Shown: positions 1 through 6,597, numbered from the stretch's first letter. The stretch: DNA of 42,436 bases from Candidatus Amesbacteria bacterium (GCA_027331445.1 DAHWUD010000007.1:1-42436), one strand, 5' to 3'. Program-made: numbers and translations. Notes: generated from the letters alone by a model not told the origin.

Positions 1-1
1 A

Positions 2-139
2 TTGTATATCCAAGATTGGGACAAGTTAAACCAAAAACTTATTCATTATTTAACCTGGTACAATACACGAAGACCACATTACTCACTCAACTACATGAGC
101 CCAACCCAATACCTAAACCAGCTCCATTCCGAAAAGTAG
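2..139 (+). pseudogene. IS481-type transposase, C-terminal fragment (5' end outside window)
   Basis: The window opens inside a reading frame that ends with TAG at 137-139. Its translation contains the run TWYNTRRPHYSLNYMSPTQY, the conserved C-terminal end of the DDE catalytic domain of IS481/IS3-type transposases (typically WYN..RPH.SL.Y.SP..YL). Only about 45 residues are visible, so it cannot be said whether the full gene is intact. It lies just upstream of the promoter of the next gene. The family assignment rests on this short motif and on the presence of a related element at 10.0-11.0 kb. Confidence 0.7.
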
Positions 140-156
140 GCATCCTATACAGGGTT

Positions 157-184
157 TTGACTTTCTCCAAATATGCACTAAGAT
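157..184 (+). promoter_or_regulatory. Promoter of the 195 gene
   Basis: TTGACT (157-162), 16-bp spacer, TAAGAT (179-184), then 10 nt to the ATG at 195. No Shine-Dalgarno is visible, so the transcript would start at or just before the start codon. Confidence 0.6.
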
Positions 185-194
185 CCCCTTATTC

Positions 195-638
195 ATGGCG
201 GCTGAAAGAAATTACTCCGTGCTGGCTGTGGGCGTCCTCGTTCTGTCGGGCATTGCCGCCTTGGGATATTACGATACTTATCTGCATAAACCTGTTTCCA
301 CCCCCTCACCCCCCTCTAATTCTCCCGCCCTGCTTGCCCTATCCCGCAGCAACCCCACCCCCATTACCGTCAATGGGGTAGAAATCTCCCCCCTCTCACC
401 TCCCGGATACGACTGCGTCGCCATTTCCCCCGCCACCGGCATCCTTAATACCTATGACGCCGACGCCGCCATCTTAAAAATGCGCGGCCTGCCAGTTTCT
501 GTCTGGCTCCGCTACCGCAAGGAGCTTTTAAACCGGAACGGTCAGGTCCTGGTTCCTCCCACCCTCTCTACTACCGCCGTCCGCAACGTCAAGGTCGGTA
601 ACCTGGATTGCCTGGCCCGGGTTGCTGCCGTTAAGTAA
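195..638 (+). CDS. Membrane-anchored protein of unknown function
   Basis: This 147-residue protein has a single hydrophobic segment near the N-terminus (about residues 7-27, YSVLAVGVLVLSGIAALGYY), followed by a Pro/Ser-rich linker and a soluble C-terminal domain of roughly 95 residues with two cysteines. The topology is that of a small protein anchored in the cytoplasmic membrane with its domain outside. I do not recognise the domain; the part around VNGVEISPL and SVWLRYRKELLNRNGQVLVP has the look of a small beta-rich domain. It precedes fmt by 14 bp, but fmt has its own -10 box, so the two need not share a transcript. Confidence 0.7.
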   Translation: MAAERNYSVLAVGVLVLSGIAALGYYDTYLHKPVSTPSPPSNSPALLALSRSNPTPITVNGVEISPLSPPGYDCVAISPATGILNTYDADAAILKMRGLPVSVWLRYRKELLNRNGQVLVPPTLSTTAVRNVKVGNLDCLARVAAVK

Positions 639-640
639 GC

Positions 641-652
641 TATAATCTTCTC
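641..652 (+). promoter_or_regulatory. Leaderless -10 box of fmt
   Basis: TATAAT at 641-646 is followed by CTTCTC and then the ATG at 653. A -10 box 6 nt from the start codon places the transcription start at about the A of ATG. No convincing -35 is seen. Confidence 0.65.
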
Positions 653-1444
653 ATGCCCCCCCTTGTCTTTTTCGGCTCTTCCGCCTACTCCATCCCCGTT
701 CTCCAAACTCTTCTTGACCACCATCTTGACCTCGCCGTCGTCACCACTCCGGACCAACCCGCCGGCCGCCACCTGCAGCTTACCCCCAATCCCCTGAAAA
801 AGTTCGCCCTGGAAAAAGGCCTCACGGTTGCAACCTCACCTCTAACCCCTCTCCAAGATTTTGGAGAGGGGAACCAAAGGGGTGAGGTGGTCGGTCTCGT
901 CGCCGCTTACGGCAAAATCATCCCCCAATCCGTCCTGGATAAATTTAATTCTCAAATCTACAACATTCACCCATCATTACTGCCCAAATATAGAGGCCCT
1001 TCCCCCCTGCAGCAGCAAATTTTAGACGGACTGACTACCACCGGCGTCACCATCATCCAGCTGGACGCCCAAATGGACCACGGTCCCATCGTCGCTCGGT
1101 CAGAAGAACCCTTGCTCCCGACTGACACCCCCGAAACCTTGGGAAAGCGTTTGTTTATCAAGGGAGCCGAGTTGTTCATAAATCTTGTTGGTCATTTGTC
1201 ATTAGGTGAATTAGGGAAATTAGAAATTCAGGACGACTCCGCCGCCACATATACCAAAAAACTCACCCGGGAGAACGGTTTTGTCCCTTACCCGGAGTTC
1301 CAAACCCAAATTCAGCATCCTTCCCCCGAATTCTCCCGCAAATTCCGCGCCTACTTCCCCTGGCCCGGTCTCTGGTCCACCGACCCGGCCGGCACCCGCC
1401 TCAAACTCACTTCCCTTCACCCACTTCGTCTATCCCATAATTGA
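653..1444 (+). CDS. fmt: Methionyl-tRNA formyltransferase, short form
   Basis: The enzyme formylates Met-tRNA(fMet) with 10-formyl-tetrahydrofolate, making the bacterial initiator. The N-terminal Rossmann-type domain starts with LVFFGSSAYSIPVL; the signature HPSLLPKYRG lies at residues 106-115, preceded by the conserved Asn (N104), and the MDHGPI segment near residue 142 holds the conserved Asp. The C-terminal tRNA-binding domain is present but short (FRAYFPWPGLWS), giving 263 residues against about 310 in typical Fmt. Residues 61-79 are encoded by a long palindrome that looks like an inserted repeat, between the substrate-binding N-terminal strand and the GLVAAYGKIIP strand. Function should be retained because the insert falls in a surface loop region, but this is inference. 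Confidence 0.9.
   Translation: MPPLVFFGSSAYSIPVLQTLLDHHLDLAVVTTPDQPAGRHLQLTPNPLKKFALEKGLTVATSPLTPLQDFGEGNQRGEVVGLVAAYGKIIPQSVLDKFNSQIYNIHPSLLPKYRGPSPLQQQILDGLTTTGVTIIQLDAQMDHGPIVARSEEPLLPTDTPETLGKRLFIKGAELFINLVGHLSLGELGKLEIQDDSAATYTKKLTRENGFVPYPEFQTQIQHPSPEFSRKFRAYFPWPGLWSTDPAGTRLKLTSLHPLRLSHN
833..888 (+). repeat. Palindromic element inserted within fmt coding sequence
   Basis: The inner stem CCCCTCTCCAA/TTGGAGAGGGG is perfect with a 4-nt loop, and an outer arm ACCTCACC/GGTGAGGT closes the element. It stays in frame and encodes SPLTPLQDFGEGNQRGEV. A second element of the same design lies in comM (20338-20392). Confidence 0.7.
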
Positions 1445-1468
1445 CACACTTCTCGCCTAGGTTAGAAT
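1441..1468 (+). promoter_or_regulatory. Promoter of the small secreted protein
   Basis: TTGACA (1441-1446), 16-bp spacer, TAGAAT (1463-1468). Six nt further on is the codon ATA, at the position where other genes here carry ATG or GTG. Confidence 0.65.
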
Positions 1469-1474
1469 CCGCTC

Positions 1475-1711
1475 ATAGAAATCGATCGCCCCAAATCTGA
1501 AAGAAAGGCCGGCGTAACCACCAGAACCGTCACCGCTCTGGCCGTCCTGGCTAGTCTGGTCGGAGTCGTCCCGGAAACTTCACCCGTCCAAGCCGCCGGT
1601 CCCGAAAATGGAAATACTACCAGATCCAGCGAGGCGGCGCCGCTTTCTCCGAACCGGGTCCAAATTGCTTCCCGATCACAAGTCTTTCTTCCCCTGATCA
1701 CAAAAAACTAA
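1475..1711 (+). CDS. Small secreted protein with apparent ATA start
   Basis: The frame runs 78 codons from ATA at 1475 to TAA at 1709-1711. It encodes a basic N-terminus (EIDRPKSERKAG), a hydrophobic stretch TVTALAVLASLVGVV, and a likely signal-peptidase site after SPVQAA, followed by about 35 exported residues ending in QVFLPLITKN. No ATG, GTG or TTG occurs early in the frame. The strong promoter with a 6-nt gap to ATA, and the stop codon overlapping the stop of the convergent rpmB, support a real gene. It may instead be a gene whose ATG mutated to ATA. Function unknown. Confidence 0.55.
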   Translation: MEIDRPKSERKAGVTTRTVTALAVLASLVGVVPETSPVQAAGPENGNTTRSSEAAPLSPNRVQIASRSQVFLPLITKN

Positions 1712-1926
1712 GCCGCCGCCACTTTTTGTACTTCGCTCTTCCCCTTCAGTATTCTCAGACACTTCGTGCACAACCTCAGCCCCTGCCAATTGTGTAAATT
1801 TGGTCGAAACACTTTCCGCGTATGCGGGGCCCGCTTTTTCCACCGGCCTCCAGCGACTCCCCGGCCATGGGTATGCGACTCTCCGTACTGCACTCCCCGA
1901 CCGCAATTATCACACACATAAGCCAT
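1708..1926 (-). CDS. rpmB: 50S ribosomal protein L28
   Basis: The 72-residue protein begins MAYVCDNCGRGVQYG and shows L28 hallmarks: a CxxC pair at the start, the SHTHGR region, RWKKRAPHTRKVFRPNLH, and a second pair LCTKCLRILK near the C-terminus, so this is a zinc-binding form. It is part of the large ribosomal subunit. The start at 1926 is preferred over an upstream in-frame ATG because a TAAAAT box lies 7 nt before it on the minus strand; the longer form would read through the divergent promoter. Its stop overlaps that of the convergent secreted-protein gene. Confidence 0.9.
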   Translation of the reverse strand: MAYVCDNCGRGVQYGESHTHGRGVAGGRWKKRAPHTRKVFRPNLHNWQGLRLCTKCLRILKGKSEVQKVAAA

Positions 1927-1957
1927 AGCTTTTATTTTACCATATAATAGCTCTATT
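1927..1957. promoter_or_regulatory. 31-bp divergent promoter region, rpmB / M50 protease
   Basis: The 31 bp between the two start codons contain TAAAAT on the minus strand (1939-1934, 7 nt before rpmB) and TATAAT on the plus strand (1943-1948, 9 nt before the protease ATG). The two -10 boxes are only 3 bp apart, so each promoter's upstream part lies within the other gene and both polymerases compete for the same site. Confidence 0.65.
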
Positions 1958-2548
1958 ATGCTGGGCCAACTCTTCACTTCACCCGCCGCTTTCTTCCTCG
2001 AACTGATCGGGATAATTTTGGCCATCGGCATCCACGAAGCCGCCCATTGCTACACCGCCGATTACCTAGGCGATCCCACTCCCCGGGCCCTCGGCCGGGT
2101 CACCCTAAATCCCCTGGCCCATCTGGACCCCATCGGCACACTCATGATCATCGTCACCGGCGCCTTCGGCTGGGGCAAGCCCTCCCCATTCGACCCTTAT
2201 AACCTCAAAAACCCGCAGCGCGACACGGCCCTTATCTCTCTCGCCGGCCCCGCCAGCAACCTGATGTTAGCCGTTATCTTCGCCGTCATCCTCAGGTTAA
2301 CGGGCACCTCTTTTGTCAGCGATCTTCTGGCTTCCCTCATCTTTCTCAATGTGAATCTTGCCCTTTTCAATCTTATTCCCATCCCGCCCCTGGACGGCGC
2401 CAAAATTTTCCTCCGGACCAACCCCTTCCGCAGCCAAAACTCTTATCTATGGCTGCTCCTCATATTGCTGCCCTTCTTTGGCGGCCAATCCGTGGCCACC
2501 CTGGTCATCTCCCCCATCAGTAATTTTATCCTCCATTTTCTCATCTGA
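1958..2548 (+). CDS. Site-2-protease-like (M50) integral membrane metallopeptidase
   Basis: The 196-residue, highly hydrophobic protein has the zinc motif HEAAH at residues 26-30 in the first helix and NLIPIPPLDG at 138-147, whose Asp supplies the third ligand in the M50 family. LNPLAHLDPIGTL and the SLAGPASNL segment are typical of the compact rhomboid-size M50B branch common in small-genome bacteria. Such enzymes cut transmembrane segments of substrates; the substrate here is unknown. It could be relevant to the membrane-tethered regulator at the end of the window, though nothing in the sequence links them directly. The gene is leaderless by its promoter. Confidence 0.85.
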   Translation: MLGQLFTSPAAFFLELIGIILAIGIHEAAHCYTADYLGDPTPRALGRVTLNPLAHLDPIGTLMIIVTGAFGWGKPSPFDPYNLKNPQRDTALISLAGPASNLMLAVIFAVILRLTGTSFVSDLLASLIFLNVNLALFNLIPIPPLDGAKIFLRTNPFRSQNSYLWLLLILLPFFGGQSVATLVISPISNFILHFLI

Positions 2549-2576
2549 GTTCTCAGCTGCTTCTTGTTTTCTTGTG

Positions 2577-2582
2577 TATAAT
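2577..2582 (+). promoter_or_regulatory. -10 box of the putative ncRNA
   Basis: TATAAT with no open frame downstream; start is expected near 2588, exactly where the structured RNA's closing stem begins. Confidence 0.5.
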
Positions 2583-2588
2583 TAAAGT

Positions 2589-2775
2589 GTCCTGCCAAGA
2601 AGGACGTCAGGGTCATTTTCCTTGACTATTTTCCCAAGTTAGGGCAAGGGCACAATTCTTTGTCGGTCCTAGTACCGCTGGAGACGTTCCCCCCGAGGCT
2701 TTGCGAAGGGGGACAGCTCGCCCACTTACTCTTGACTCGGGGAAAACCCCTCGACCCCTGATTGGCGGGACGTTT
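2589..2775 (+). ncRNA. Putative rod-like structured RNA of about 185 nt (6S-like size)
   Basis: The first ten bases, GTCCTGCCAA (2589-2598), pair with TTGGCGGGAC (2762-2771), including one G-U pair. Immediately inside, TCAGGGTC pairs with GACCCCTGA with one bulged C, and TTTTCC can pair with GGAAAA. Local hairpins include CGGT/ACCG and a CCCCC/GGGGG stem. A TATAAT box lies 6 nt before the 5' stem, and no convincing protein frame covers the interval. Length and long-range rod shape recall 6S RNA, but the conserved 6S features cannot be confirmed by eye. The RNase P, tmRNA and SRP core sequences are absent. It precedes a tRNA cluster and may instead be part of that transcript. Confidence 0.45.
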
Positions 2776-2821
2776 AGTTTCCCCCCCTCCAGCCGCTCTG
2801 AACTGCTAAAATTGCTATGCT

Positions 2822-2893
2822 GCCACCTTAGCTCAGCGGTAGAGCAGCTGTTTTGTAAACAGCAGGTCCTCGGTCCAAATCCGAGAGGTGGCT
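2822..2893 (+). tRNA. tRNA-Thr (anticodon TGT)
   Basis: The acceptor stem GCCACCT pairs with AGGTGGC, the anticodon stem GCTGT/ACAGC encloses the loop TTTGTAA with anticodon TGT, and the T-arm is CTCGG/CCGAG. The discriminator is T and no CCA is encoded. Confidence 0.95.
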
Positions 2894-2921
2894 CCGAATC
2901 TGTTAAAATCATCTTCAATCC

Positions 2922-3003
2922 GCCGAGGTATCGAAGTGGTCAAACGAGCCTGACTGTAAATCAGGTGGCTTCGCCTTCCCAGGTTCGAATCCTGGCCTCG
3001 GCA
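2922..3003 (+). tRNA. tRNA-Tyr (anticodon GTA)
   Basis: The acceptor stem GCCGAGG pairs with CCTCGGC, the discriminator is A, and the anticodon loop CTGTAAA contains GTA. The long variable arm (GTGGCTTCGCC) makes it a class II tRNA, as expected for bacterial tRNA-Tyr. Confidence 0.95.
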
Positions 3004-3050
3004 CACCGCCAGGATTCTTGCCCGCAGGGCAACATTCTGGCCTCGGCACA
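2992..3050 (+). repeat. Duplicated 3' end of tRNA-Tyr with intervening hairpin
   Basis: CTGGCCTCGGCACA at 2992-3005 (the tRNA 3' end) recurs exactly at 3037-3050. Between and around the copies is a hairpin: GCCAG (3008-3012) with CTGGC (3037-3041), inner stem TTGCCC/GGGCAA with a GCA loop. This may be a relic attachment site or a processing/termination structure. Confidence 0.5.
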
Positions 3051-3087
3051 ACTTGCAAAATCTTGCCATCTAGTCTCATAGCTCAAT

Positions 3088-3303
3088 ATGGCCAATCACA
3101 ACAGCTCACCCGAAGCCGTCATCGACAGCTACAAACACGCCGGAGAATATTTAGTCATCGTCGGACTGTCCGCTGTTGGTCTTATTGCCTTAGCCGTAAG
3201 CGCCCCGGGATTAGTTGACGCCGCAAAAACCACCTGGCCCGGGATCATAAATGGAGTTTCCAATGCGGCTCAATTCCTGTTTAGTCCCCCTGCCGCTCCG
3301 TAA
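3088..3303 (+). CDS. Small single-pass membrane protein
   Basis: The 71-residue protein has a polar N-terminus, one hydrophobic helix (about residues 20-42, GEYLVIVGLSAVGLIALAVSAPG) and a second weakly hydrophobic C-terminal stretch. I do not recognise it. It sits between two tRNA genes, and no clear Shine-Dalgarno or -10 box decides its start, so its expression is less certain than that of its neighbours. The codon pattern matches host genes (many C-ending codons), which supports coding. Confidence 0.55.
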   Translation: MANHNSSPEAVIDSYKHAGEYLVIVGLSAVGLIALAVSAPGLVDAAKTTWPGIINGVSNAAQFLFSPPAAP

Positions 3304-3320
3304 CTTCTCTTTTCCTCTGA

Positions 3321-3326
3321 TATAAT
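3321..3326 (+). promoter_or_regulatory. -10 box of tRNA-Thr(GGT)
   Basis: TATAAT lies 12 nt before the first base of the tRNA, leaving a 5' extension of only a few nucleotides. Confidence 0.6.
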
Positions 3327-3338
3327 TTCCCTAAACTC

Positions 3339-3410
3339 GCCTGGGTAGTTCAGTGGTAGAACGCATTCTTGGTAAGAATGAAGTCGTGAGTCCGATTCTC
3401 ACTCCAGGCT
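3339..3410 (+). tRNA. tRNA-Thr (anticodon GGT)
   Basis: The acceptor GCCTGGG pairs with TCCAGGC (one G-U), and the anticodon stem CATTC/GAATG encloses TTGGTAA with anticodon GGT. It is the second threonine isoacceptor within 600 bp. The discriminator is T and CCA is not encoded. Confidence 0.95.
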
Positions 3411-3420
3411 CACAATTTAG

Positions 3421-4620
3421 TTATCTCGCGTCGTACATCGTCCGCAGGTACTCTTTGAGGCTTGTCACTCCCTCGTTTACCAGTCTTACCCCCTCCCGGC
3501 TCATTCCGGTAAACCCTCTCTTCCCCATCTCTTCCCTAAACTCCGTCTCCCCCGCTCCCGAAAACACCAGTTTTCGCACTTCATCGTCTACCTCCAGTAA
3601 TTCATAAATTCCCACCCGCCCGGCAAACTTGGTCTGCCGGCACATCTCGCACCCCTTGCCCGCAAACAATTCCCCCAGCGCTTGTCCCGCCTCTGCCACA
3701 TACCGCTCCACCTCCTCCTGGGTCGGCACATATTCCGCCCGGCAGTGCTCACACACCCGCCGCAGCAGTCGCTGGGACATCACCGCCCGCAGGGCGTAGT
3801 TCAGCATGTATTTATCCACGCCCAGATCCATCATCCGGTACAGCGCCCCCACACTATTTCTGGCGTGGATAGTCGATATTACCAGATGCCCCGTGAGTGC
3901 CGCCTGGATCGCCACCTTGGCCGTTTCGCTGTCCCGGATCTCCCCTACAAACACCACATCGGGATTGAGCCGCAGCATCATGCGCAGGCCATTGGCAAAA
4001 TCCATTCCGATGTCTTCCCCGACCTCGATCTGGTTAATCCCCCCGATCACGTATTCGACCGGGTCCTCCAGTGTCATAATGTTGACCTCCCCGTTGTTCA
4101 GGTATTTAAGGCAGGTATGCACCGTCGTCGTCTTGCCCGCCCCCGTCGGCCCGGCCACCAGAAACAATCCGTACCTCCCTTCGATATTCTTTTTTATCTT
4201 ATCGACAATCAGAGGCGACATCCCCAGCGCCTCAAATTCCGAATACTGCGGCAGGTCCAGTACCCGCAAGGCCACCATCTGCCCGAAGTTAGTCGACACC
4301 ACCGCGACCCGCAGCACGTAAGGATGGCCTTCCACCTCTACCCGAATCTTGGCCTCCTGCGGCTTGCGGTTTTCCGTCACGTCCATATTGGCGAGCACTT
4401 TAATCCGCGCCAGAGCCTGGTCGTATGATCCCGGCGGCATCACCCCGAATACCTGCAGCACTCCGTCCACCCGCAGCCTCACTAGCGTTTCTTTTTCCTG
4501 CGGCTCAAATAAGATGTCCGATGCATTCATTTTCGCTGCCTGCGAAATCACCTGGTCCACAATCTCCACCGGCGACGACATTCCCGACAAAGAAAACGCT
4601 TCCGCATAATTGCCGTCCAT
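3421..4620 (-). CDS. PilB/GspE-family secretion ATPase (type IV pilus/type II secretion)
   Basis: Cytoplasmic hexameric ATPases of this family power assembly or retraction of type IV pili and type II secretion pseudopili. Counting from the ATG at 4620 (399 residues), the Walker A motif GPTGAGKT is at 157-164, the Asp box around EDPVEYV (185), Walker B DVVFVGEIRD at 221-230 and the His box TGHLVISTIHA at 243-253. Two CxxC pairs (CEHC and CEMC) form the zinc-binding region usual in PilB/GspE. The N-terminal domain is short, closer to PilT-type length, but the zinc site argues for the PilB/GspE side. An upstream in-frame ATG exists, but TTGACT-17-CACAAT-6-ATG fixes the start at 4620. No other pilus genes are nearby. 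Confidence 0.85.
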   Translation of the reverse strand: MDGNYAEAFSLSGMSSPVEIVDQVISQAAKMNASDILFEPQEKETLVRLRVDGVLQVFGVMPPGSYDQALARIKVLANMDVTENRKPQEAKIRVEVEGHPYVLRVAVVSTNFGQMVALRVLDLPQYSEFEALGMSPLIVDKIKKNIEGRYGLFLVAGPTGAGKTTTVHTCLKYLNNGEVNIMTLEDPVEYVIGGINQIEVGEDIGMDFANGLRMMLRLNPDVVFVGEIRDSETAKVAIQAALTGHLVISTIHARNSVGALYRMMDLGVDKYMLNYALRAVMSQRLLRRVCEHCRAEYVPTQEEVERYVAEAGQALGELFAGKGCEMCRQTKFAGRVGIYELLEVDDEVRKLVFSGAGETEFREEMGKRGFTGMSREGVRLVNEGVTSLKEYLRTMYDAR

Positions 4621-4626
4621 ACCACC

Positions 4627-4668
4627 ATTGTGACCATCCTTTACAACCAAGTCAATAAACGATAAAGT
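4627..4668. promoter_or_regulatory. Interleaved divergent promoters
   Basis: Minus strand: TTGACT (4655-4650), 17 bp, CACAAT (4632-4627), 6 nt to the ATPase ATG. Plus strand: TTTACA (4640-4645), 17 bp, TAAAGT (4663-4668), with a leader to the GTG at 4699. The two overlap, so they should be mutually exclusive. Confidence 0.6.
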
Positions 4669-4698
4669 AGAACCATAGCTGAAAGGCGGTGATACTAA

Positions 4699-5115
4699 GT
4701 GGATCCCAATCAAAACGTTCAAGCTGTCTGTACCAACTGTCAAGCCGTGCACACGGTTGACGGCCGCACTGTCTGGGTCTGCGAGAATTGCGGCACCCAA
4801 AACGAGCCCGCCGTCGCCCCGGCTCCAGTCACGGAAGCAGAGACTCCCGTGATGCCCCCGGCGGCACCGACACCCGATGTCACCGCCGCCCAGGCCGAAA
4901 TCAATTCAGCAGCGGCCCAGGTAACCCCGCCCATGTCTCCGATACCTACCCCGACTCCGGCTTACATGAATGTGGGTAGTCCGGCGGCGGACGCTTCATC
5001 CGCTACCCCGCCTCTGCCTCCGGTAGTCCCGCCTGTCGGTATTGCGGATCAGTCCTCACCCGTTATGGGCGGCTCTGCTCCTCCGATGCCCCCCGGACCG
5101 GGCGTCTCCCGCTAG
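4699..5115 (+). CDS. Zinc-ribbon protein with long Pro/Ala-rich tail
   Basis: The 138-residue protein begins at GTG, preceded by AAGGCGGTGAT, a good Shine-Dalgarno 5 nt before the start; this gene thus has a real leader, unlike most neighbours. Residues 11-34 form a zinc ribbon with two CxxC pairs (CTNCQ and CENCG). The remaining 100 residues are Pro, Ala, Thr and Ser-rich low-complexity sequence with no hydrophobic segment. The ribbon resembles those that open many small regulatory or surface proteins of this group. I do not assign a function. Confidence 0.65.
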   Translation: MDPNQNVQAVCTNCQAVHTVDGRTVWVCENCGTQNEPAVAPAPVTEAETPVMPPAAPTPDVTAAQAEINSAAAQVTPPMSPIPTPTPAYMNVGSPAADASSATPPLPPVVPPVGIADQSSPVMGGSAPPMPPGPGVSR

Positions 5116-5215
5116 CCGATTTCCGAAACTGCTCCGGCTCTGTCCGGCGGTCCGACCGCCGACAGGCTGGATGGCAGGTGTATTTTTGTTCCCAATAGGA
5201 TATAATTTCGCAACC

Positions 5216-5389
5216 ATGGCCAAAAAAGGCGCCCGTCAAGTCTTCGCCCTCATCTGTTCGGTTTGCAAAAGCCAGAATTACCTATTGGAAAGAAACAAGA
5301 TCAACACTCCTGAAAAAGTAAATTTGACTAAGTACTGCCGTAAGTGCAGGAAACACACGCTTCACAAGGAAACTTCCAAGCTGAAATAA
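5216..5389 (+). CDS. rpmG: 50S ribosomal protein L33
   Basis: The 57-residue protein starts MAKKGARQVFALICSVC and ends HTLHKETSKLK. It has the L33 pattern: basic N-terminus, CxxC (CSVC), the NYLLERNK segment, KYCRKCRKHTLHKE with the second CxxC, and a Lys C-terminus. It is a component of the 50S exit region. TATAAT at 5201-5206 lies 9 nt before the ATG and no Shine-Dalgarno is present, which favours this start over in-frame upstream ATGs overlapping the previous gene. Confidence 0.93.
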   Translation: MAKKGARQVFALICSVCKSQNYLLERNKINTPEKVNLTKYCRKCRKHTLHKETSKLK

Positions 5390-5396
5390 TCTCCGC

Positions 5397-5780
5397 CTAG
5401 TCCTCAAAAGGCATTTTCTCCCGCCAGAACACGCCGGGCGCGTGCTTTACCCATTCCCAAAGCCTGGCGTAGCCAAAAACCCTCCCCACTCCCGCCGCCG
5501 AAGTTACTGCCGAAACAGCGGCGACCGTAAAATTCTCATCGTGCCCAAAAAAATGCCTGAATAAAATATTCGCTCCCAGCATCGCCGTCCCGACTACTCC
5601 GCCATAGGCCAAACACCCCGCGCAGCTTGTATATGCCTCGCGGTCTTCCTGCCGCTTGGTAAAATTTCTCTGTTGTTCTGCCTCAAGTCCCCACTCCAGA
5701 GCCGCTTTCCTGGCCGCCAAGGGCCCCAACTGGCGGTCGATTTTATCAATTTCCGCCATCAGTTCCTTTTCCCTACTCAT
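5397..5780 (-). CDS. Coiled-coil plus transmembrane protein, unknown function
   Basis: The 127-residue protein has an N-terminal amphipathic coiled-coil-like region (residues 1-45, rich in Lys, Glu, Gln and Leu), then two hydrophobic stretches (about 52-74 and 84-102) separated by a charged turn FGHDENF. A TATAAT box (5794-5789) lies 8 nt before the ATG, giving a leaderless transcript. It is not recognised as any known family. It is convergent with rpmG; only 7 bp separate the stop codons. Confidence 0.65.
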   Translation of the reverse strand: MSREKELMAEIDKIDRQLGPLAARKAALEWGLEAEQQRNFTKRQEDREAYTSCAGCLAYGGVVGTAMLGANILFRHFFGHDENFTVAAVSAVTSAAGVGRVFGYARLWEWVKHAPGVFWREKMPFED

Positions 5781-5816
5781 ATCTGCGTATTATAAGACAT
5801 TTATACCCAATTTACC

Positions 5817-6122
5817 TCACCTTCCTCCCTGGGCTAATTTCACTGCCTTCCTGATCTCCTCCGCAGTCGGCGGATTTTCCAAAGTATTCCTCAGATAGGC
5901 TTCATAAGTCTGTTCATCCAATCTAAAGTATTTCGTTTCCGCACCGGCGTATGGCATATTTCCGCCCGGTCCATTCCCGTCTATAAATAAACCGCTGCCT
6001 TTGGGACCCGCCCGTACCGCCGCCACCCGATGCGTAAACGCATCCCGCAACACTCCCCAAAAACCTTCTTCTTTTACCTCCGGCACATCCGCGCCGGGTA
6101 TCTTTACTTCCCTTCGATTCAT
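5817..6122 (-). CDS. Hypothetical soluble protein
   Basis: The 101-residue protein has no membrane segment. Its C-terminal part (RLDEQTYEAYLRNTLENPPTAEEIRKAVKLAQGG) is helical in character and the middle is glycine-rich (SGLFIDGNGPGGNMPYAG). It starts 8 bp after the stop of the next gene upstream on the same strand, so the two probably form an operon. Function unknown; the GNGPGGNMP region might be a nucleotide or metal-binding loop, but that is only a shape impression. Confidence 0.5.
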   Translation of the reverse strand: MNRREVKIPGADVPEVKEEGFWGVLRDAFTHRVAAVRAGPKGSGLFIDGNGPGGNMPYAGAETKYFRLDEQTYEAYLRNTLENPPTAEEIRKAVKLAQGGR

Positions 6123-6130
6123 GGTTCAAG

Positions 6131-6496
6131 TTAATCTTCGTCTTCCCCAATTCCCGGCGAACGCGAATCCGGCGCAACCAGCGCCATGCAGCTTTTCGCC
6201 AAAGCATTAGGTCTTTTAATTTTAATATGGAATAACCCTTCTTTTTCCAAACCGGTGATCTTAAACCCGTCTCTCTGCGGAACCATCAAAGCATCATTTC
6301 TTCCTCCGTCCGCCGCCGGAACCGCCAGGGAAACTCCCCTCCCCCTCCCGGGAACATTCGCCCACGGCTGCTCGTTGCTTCTCACATGGACTTCATGATC
6401 CCTCCTTAGCTGACGGTCGCCTGCGATCCGAGCTACCAATTCAGTCTCCCTCAACTTTCCCGTCCGTACCAGCCGCAAAGCTTTAGTCCCATTCAC
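6131..6496 (-). CDS. Hypothetical protein, GTG start
   Basis: The 121-residue, basic and largely polar protein begins at GTG (6496), preceded on the minus strand by a TAATAAT-like -10 and no Shine-Dalgarno. It has no membrane segment and no motif I recognise. It is the first gene of a probable two-gene unit with the 101-residue protein. It borders the tRNA-Trp integration region, so it may belong to the accessory DNA there. Confidence 0.45.
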   Translation of the reverse strand: MNGTKALRLVRTGKLRETELVARIAGDRQLRRDHEVHVRSNEQPWANVPGRGRGVSLAVPAADGGRNDALMVPQRDGFKITGLEKEGLFHIKIKRPNALAKSCMALVAPDSRSPGIGEDED

Positions 6497-6561
6497 GACA
6501 ATTCATTATTACTCTGCCCCACCGGCAGGTCAATCTTCAGACCGAGCAAAAAGTTTCCGAT

Positions 6562-6597
6562 ACGGTAGGATTGCGTTCTCCAAAACCACCAATGAAG
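6562..6597 (+). repeat. Partial degenerate copy of tRNA-Trp
   Basis: Thirty-six bases match tRNA-Trp positions 6714-6749 with two mismatches, both in the anticodon stem. The flanks do not match, so acceptor and T arms are missing and the copy cannot function as a tRNA. Confidence 0.75.

Noticed and set aside
2589-2775. RNase P RNA, tmRNA or SRP RNA
   Set aside because: None of their conserved core sequences (for example GAGGAAAGTCC or GGAAGG..AGCAGCC) is present, and the length does not fit RNase P or tmRNA.
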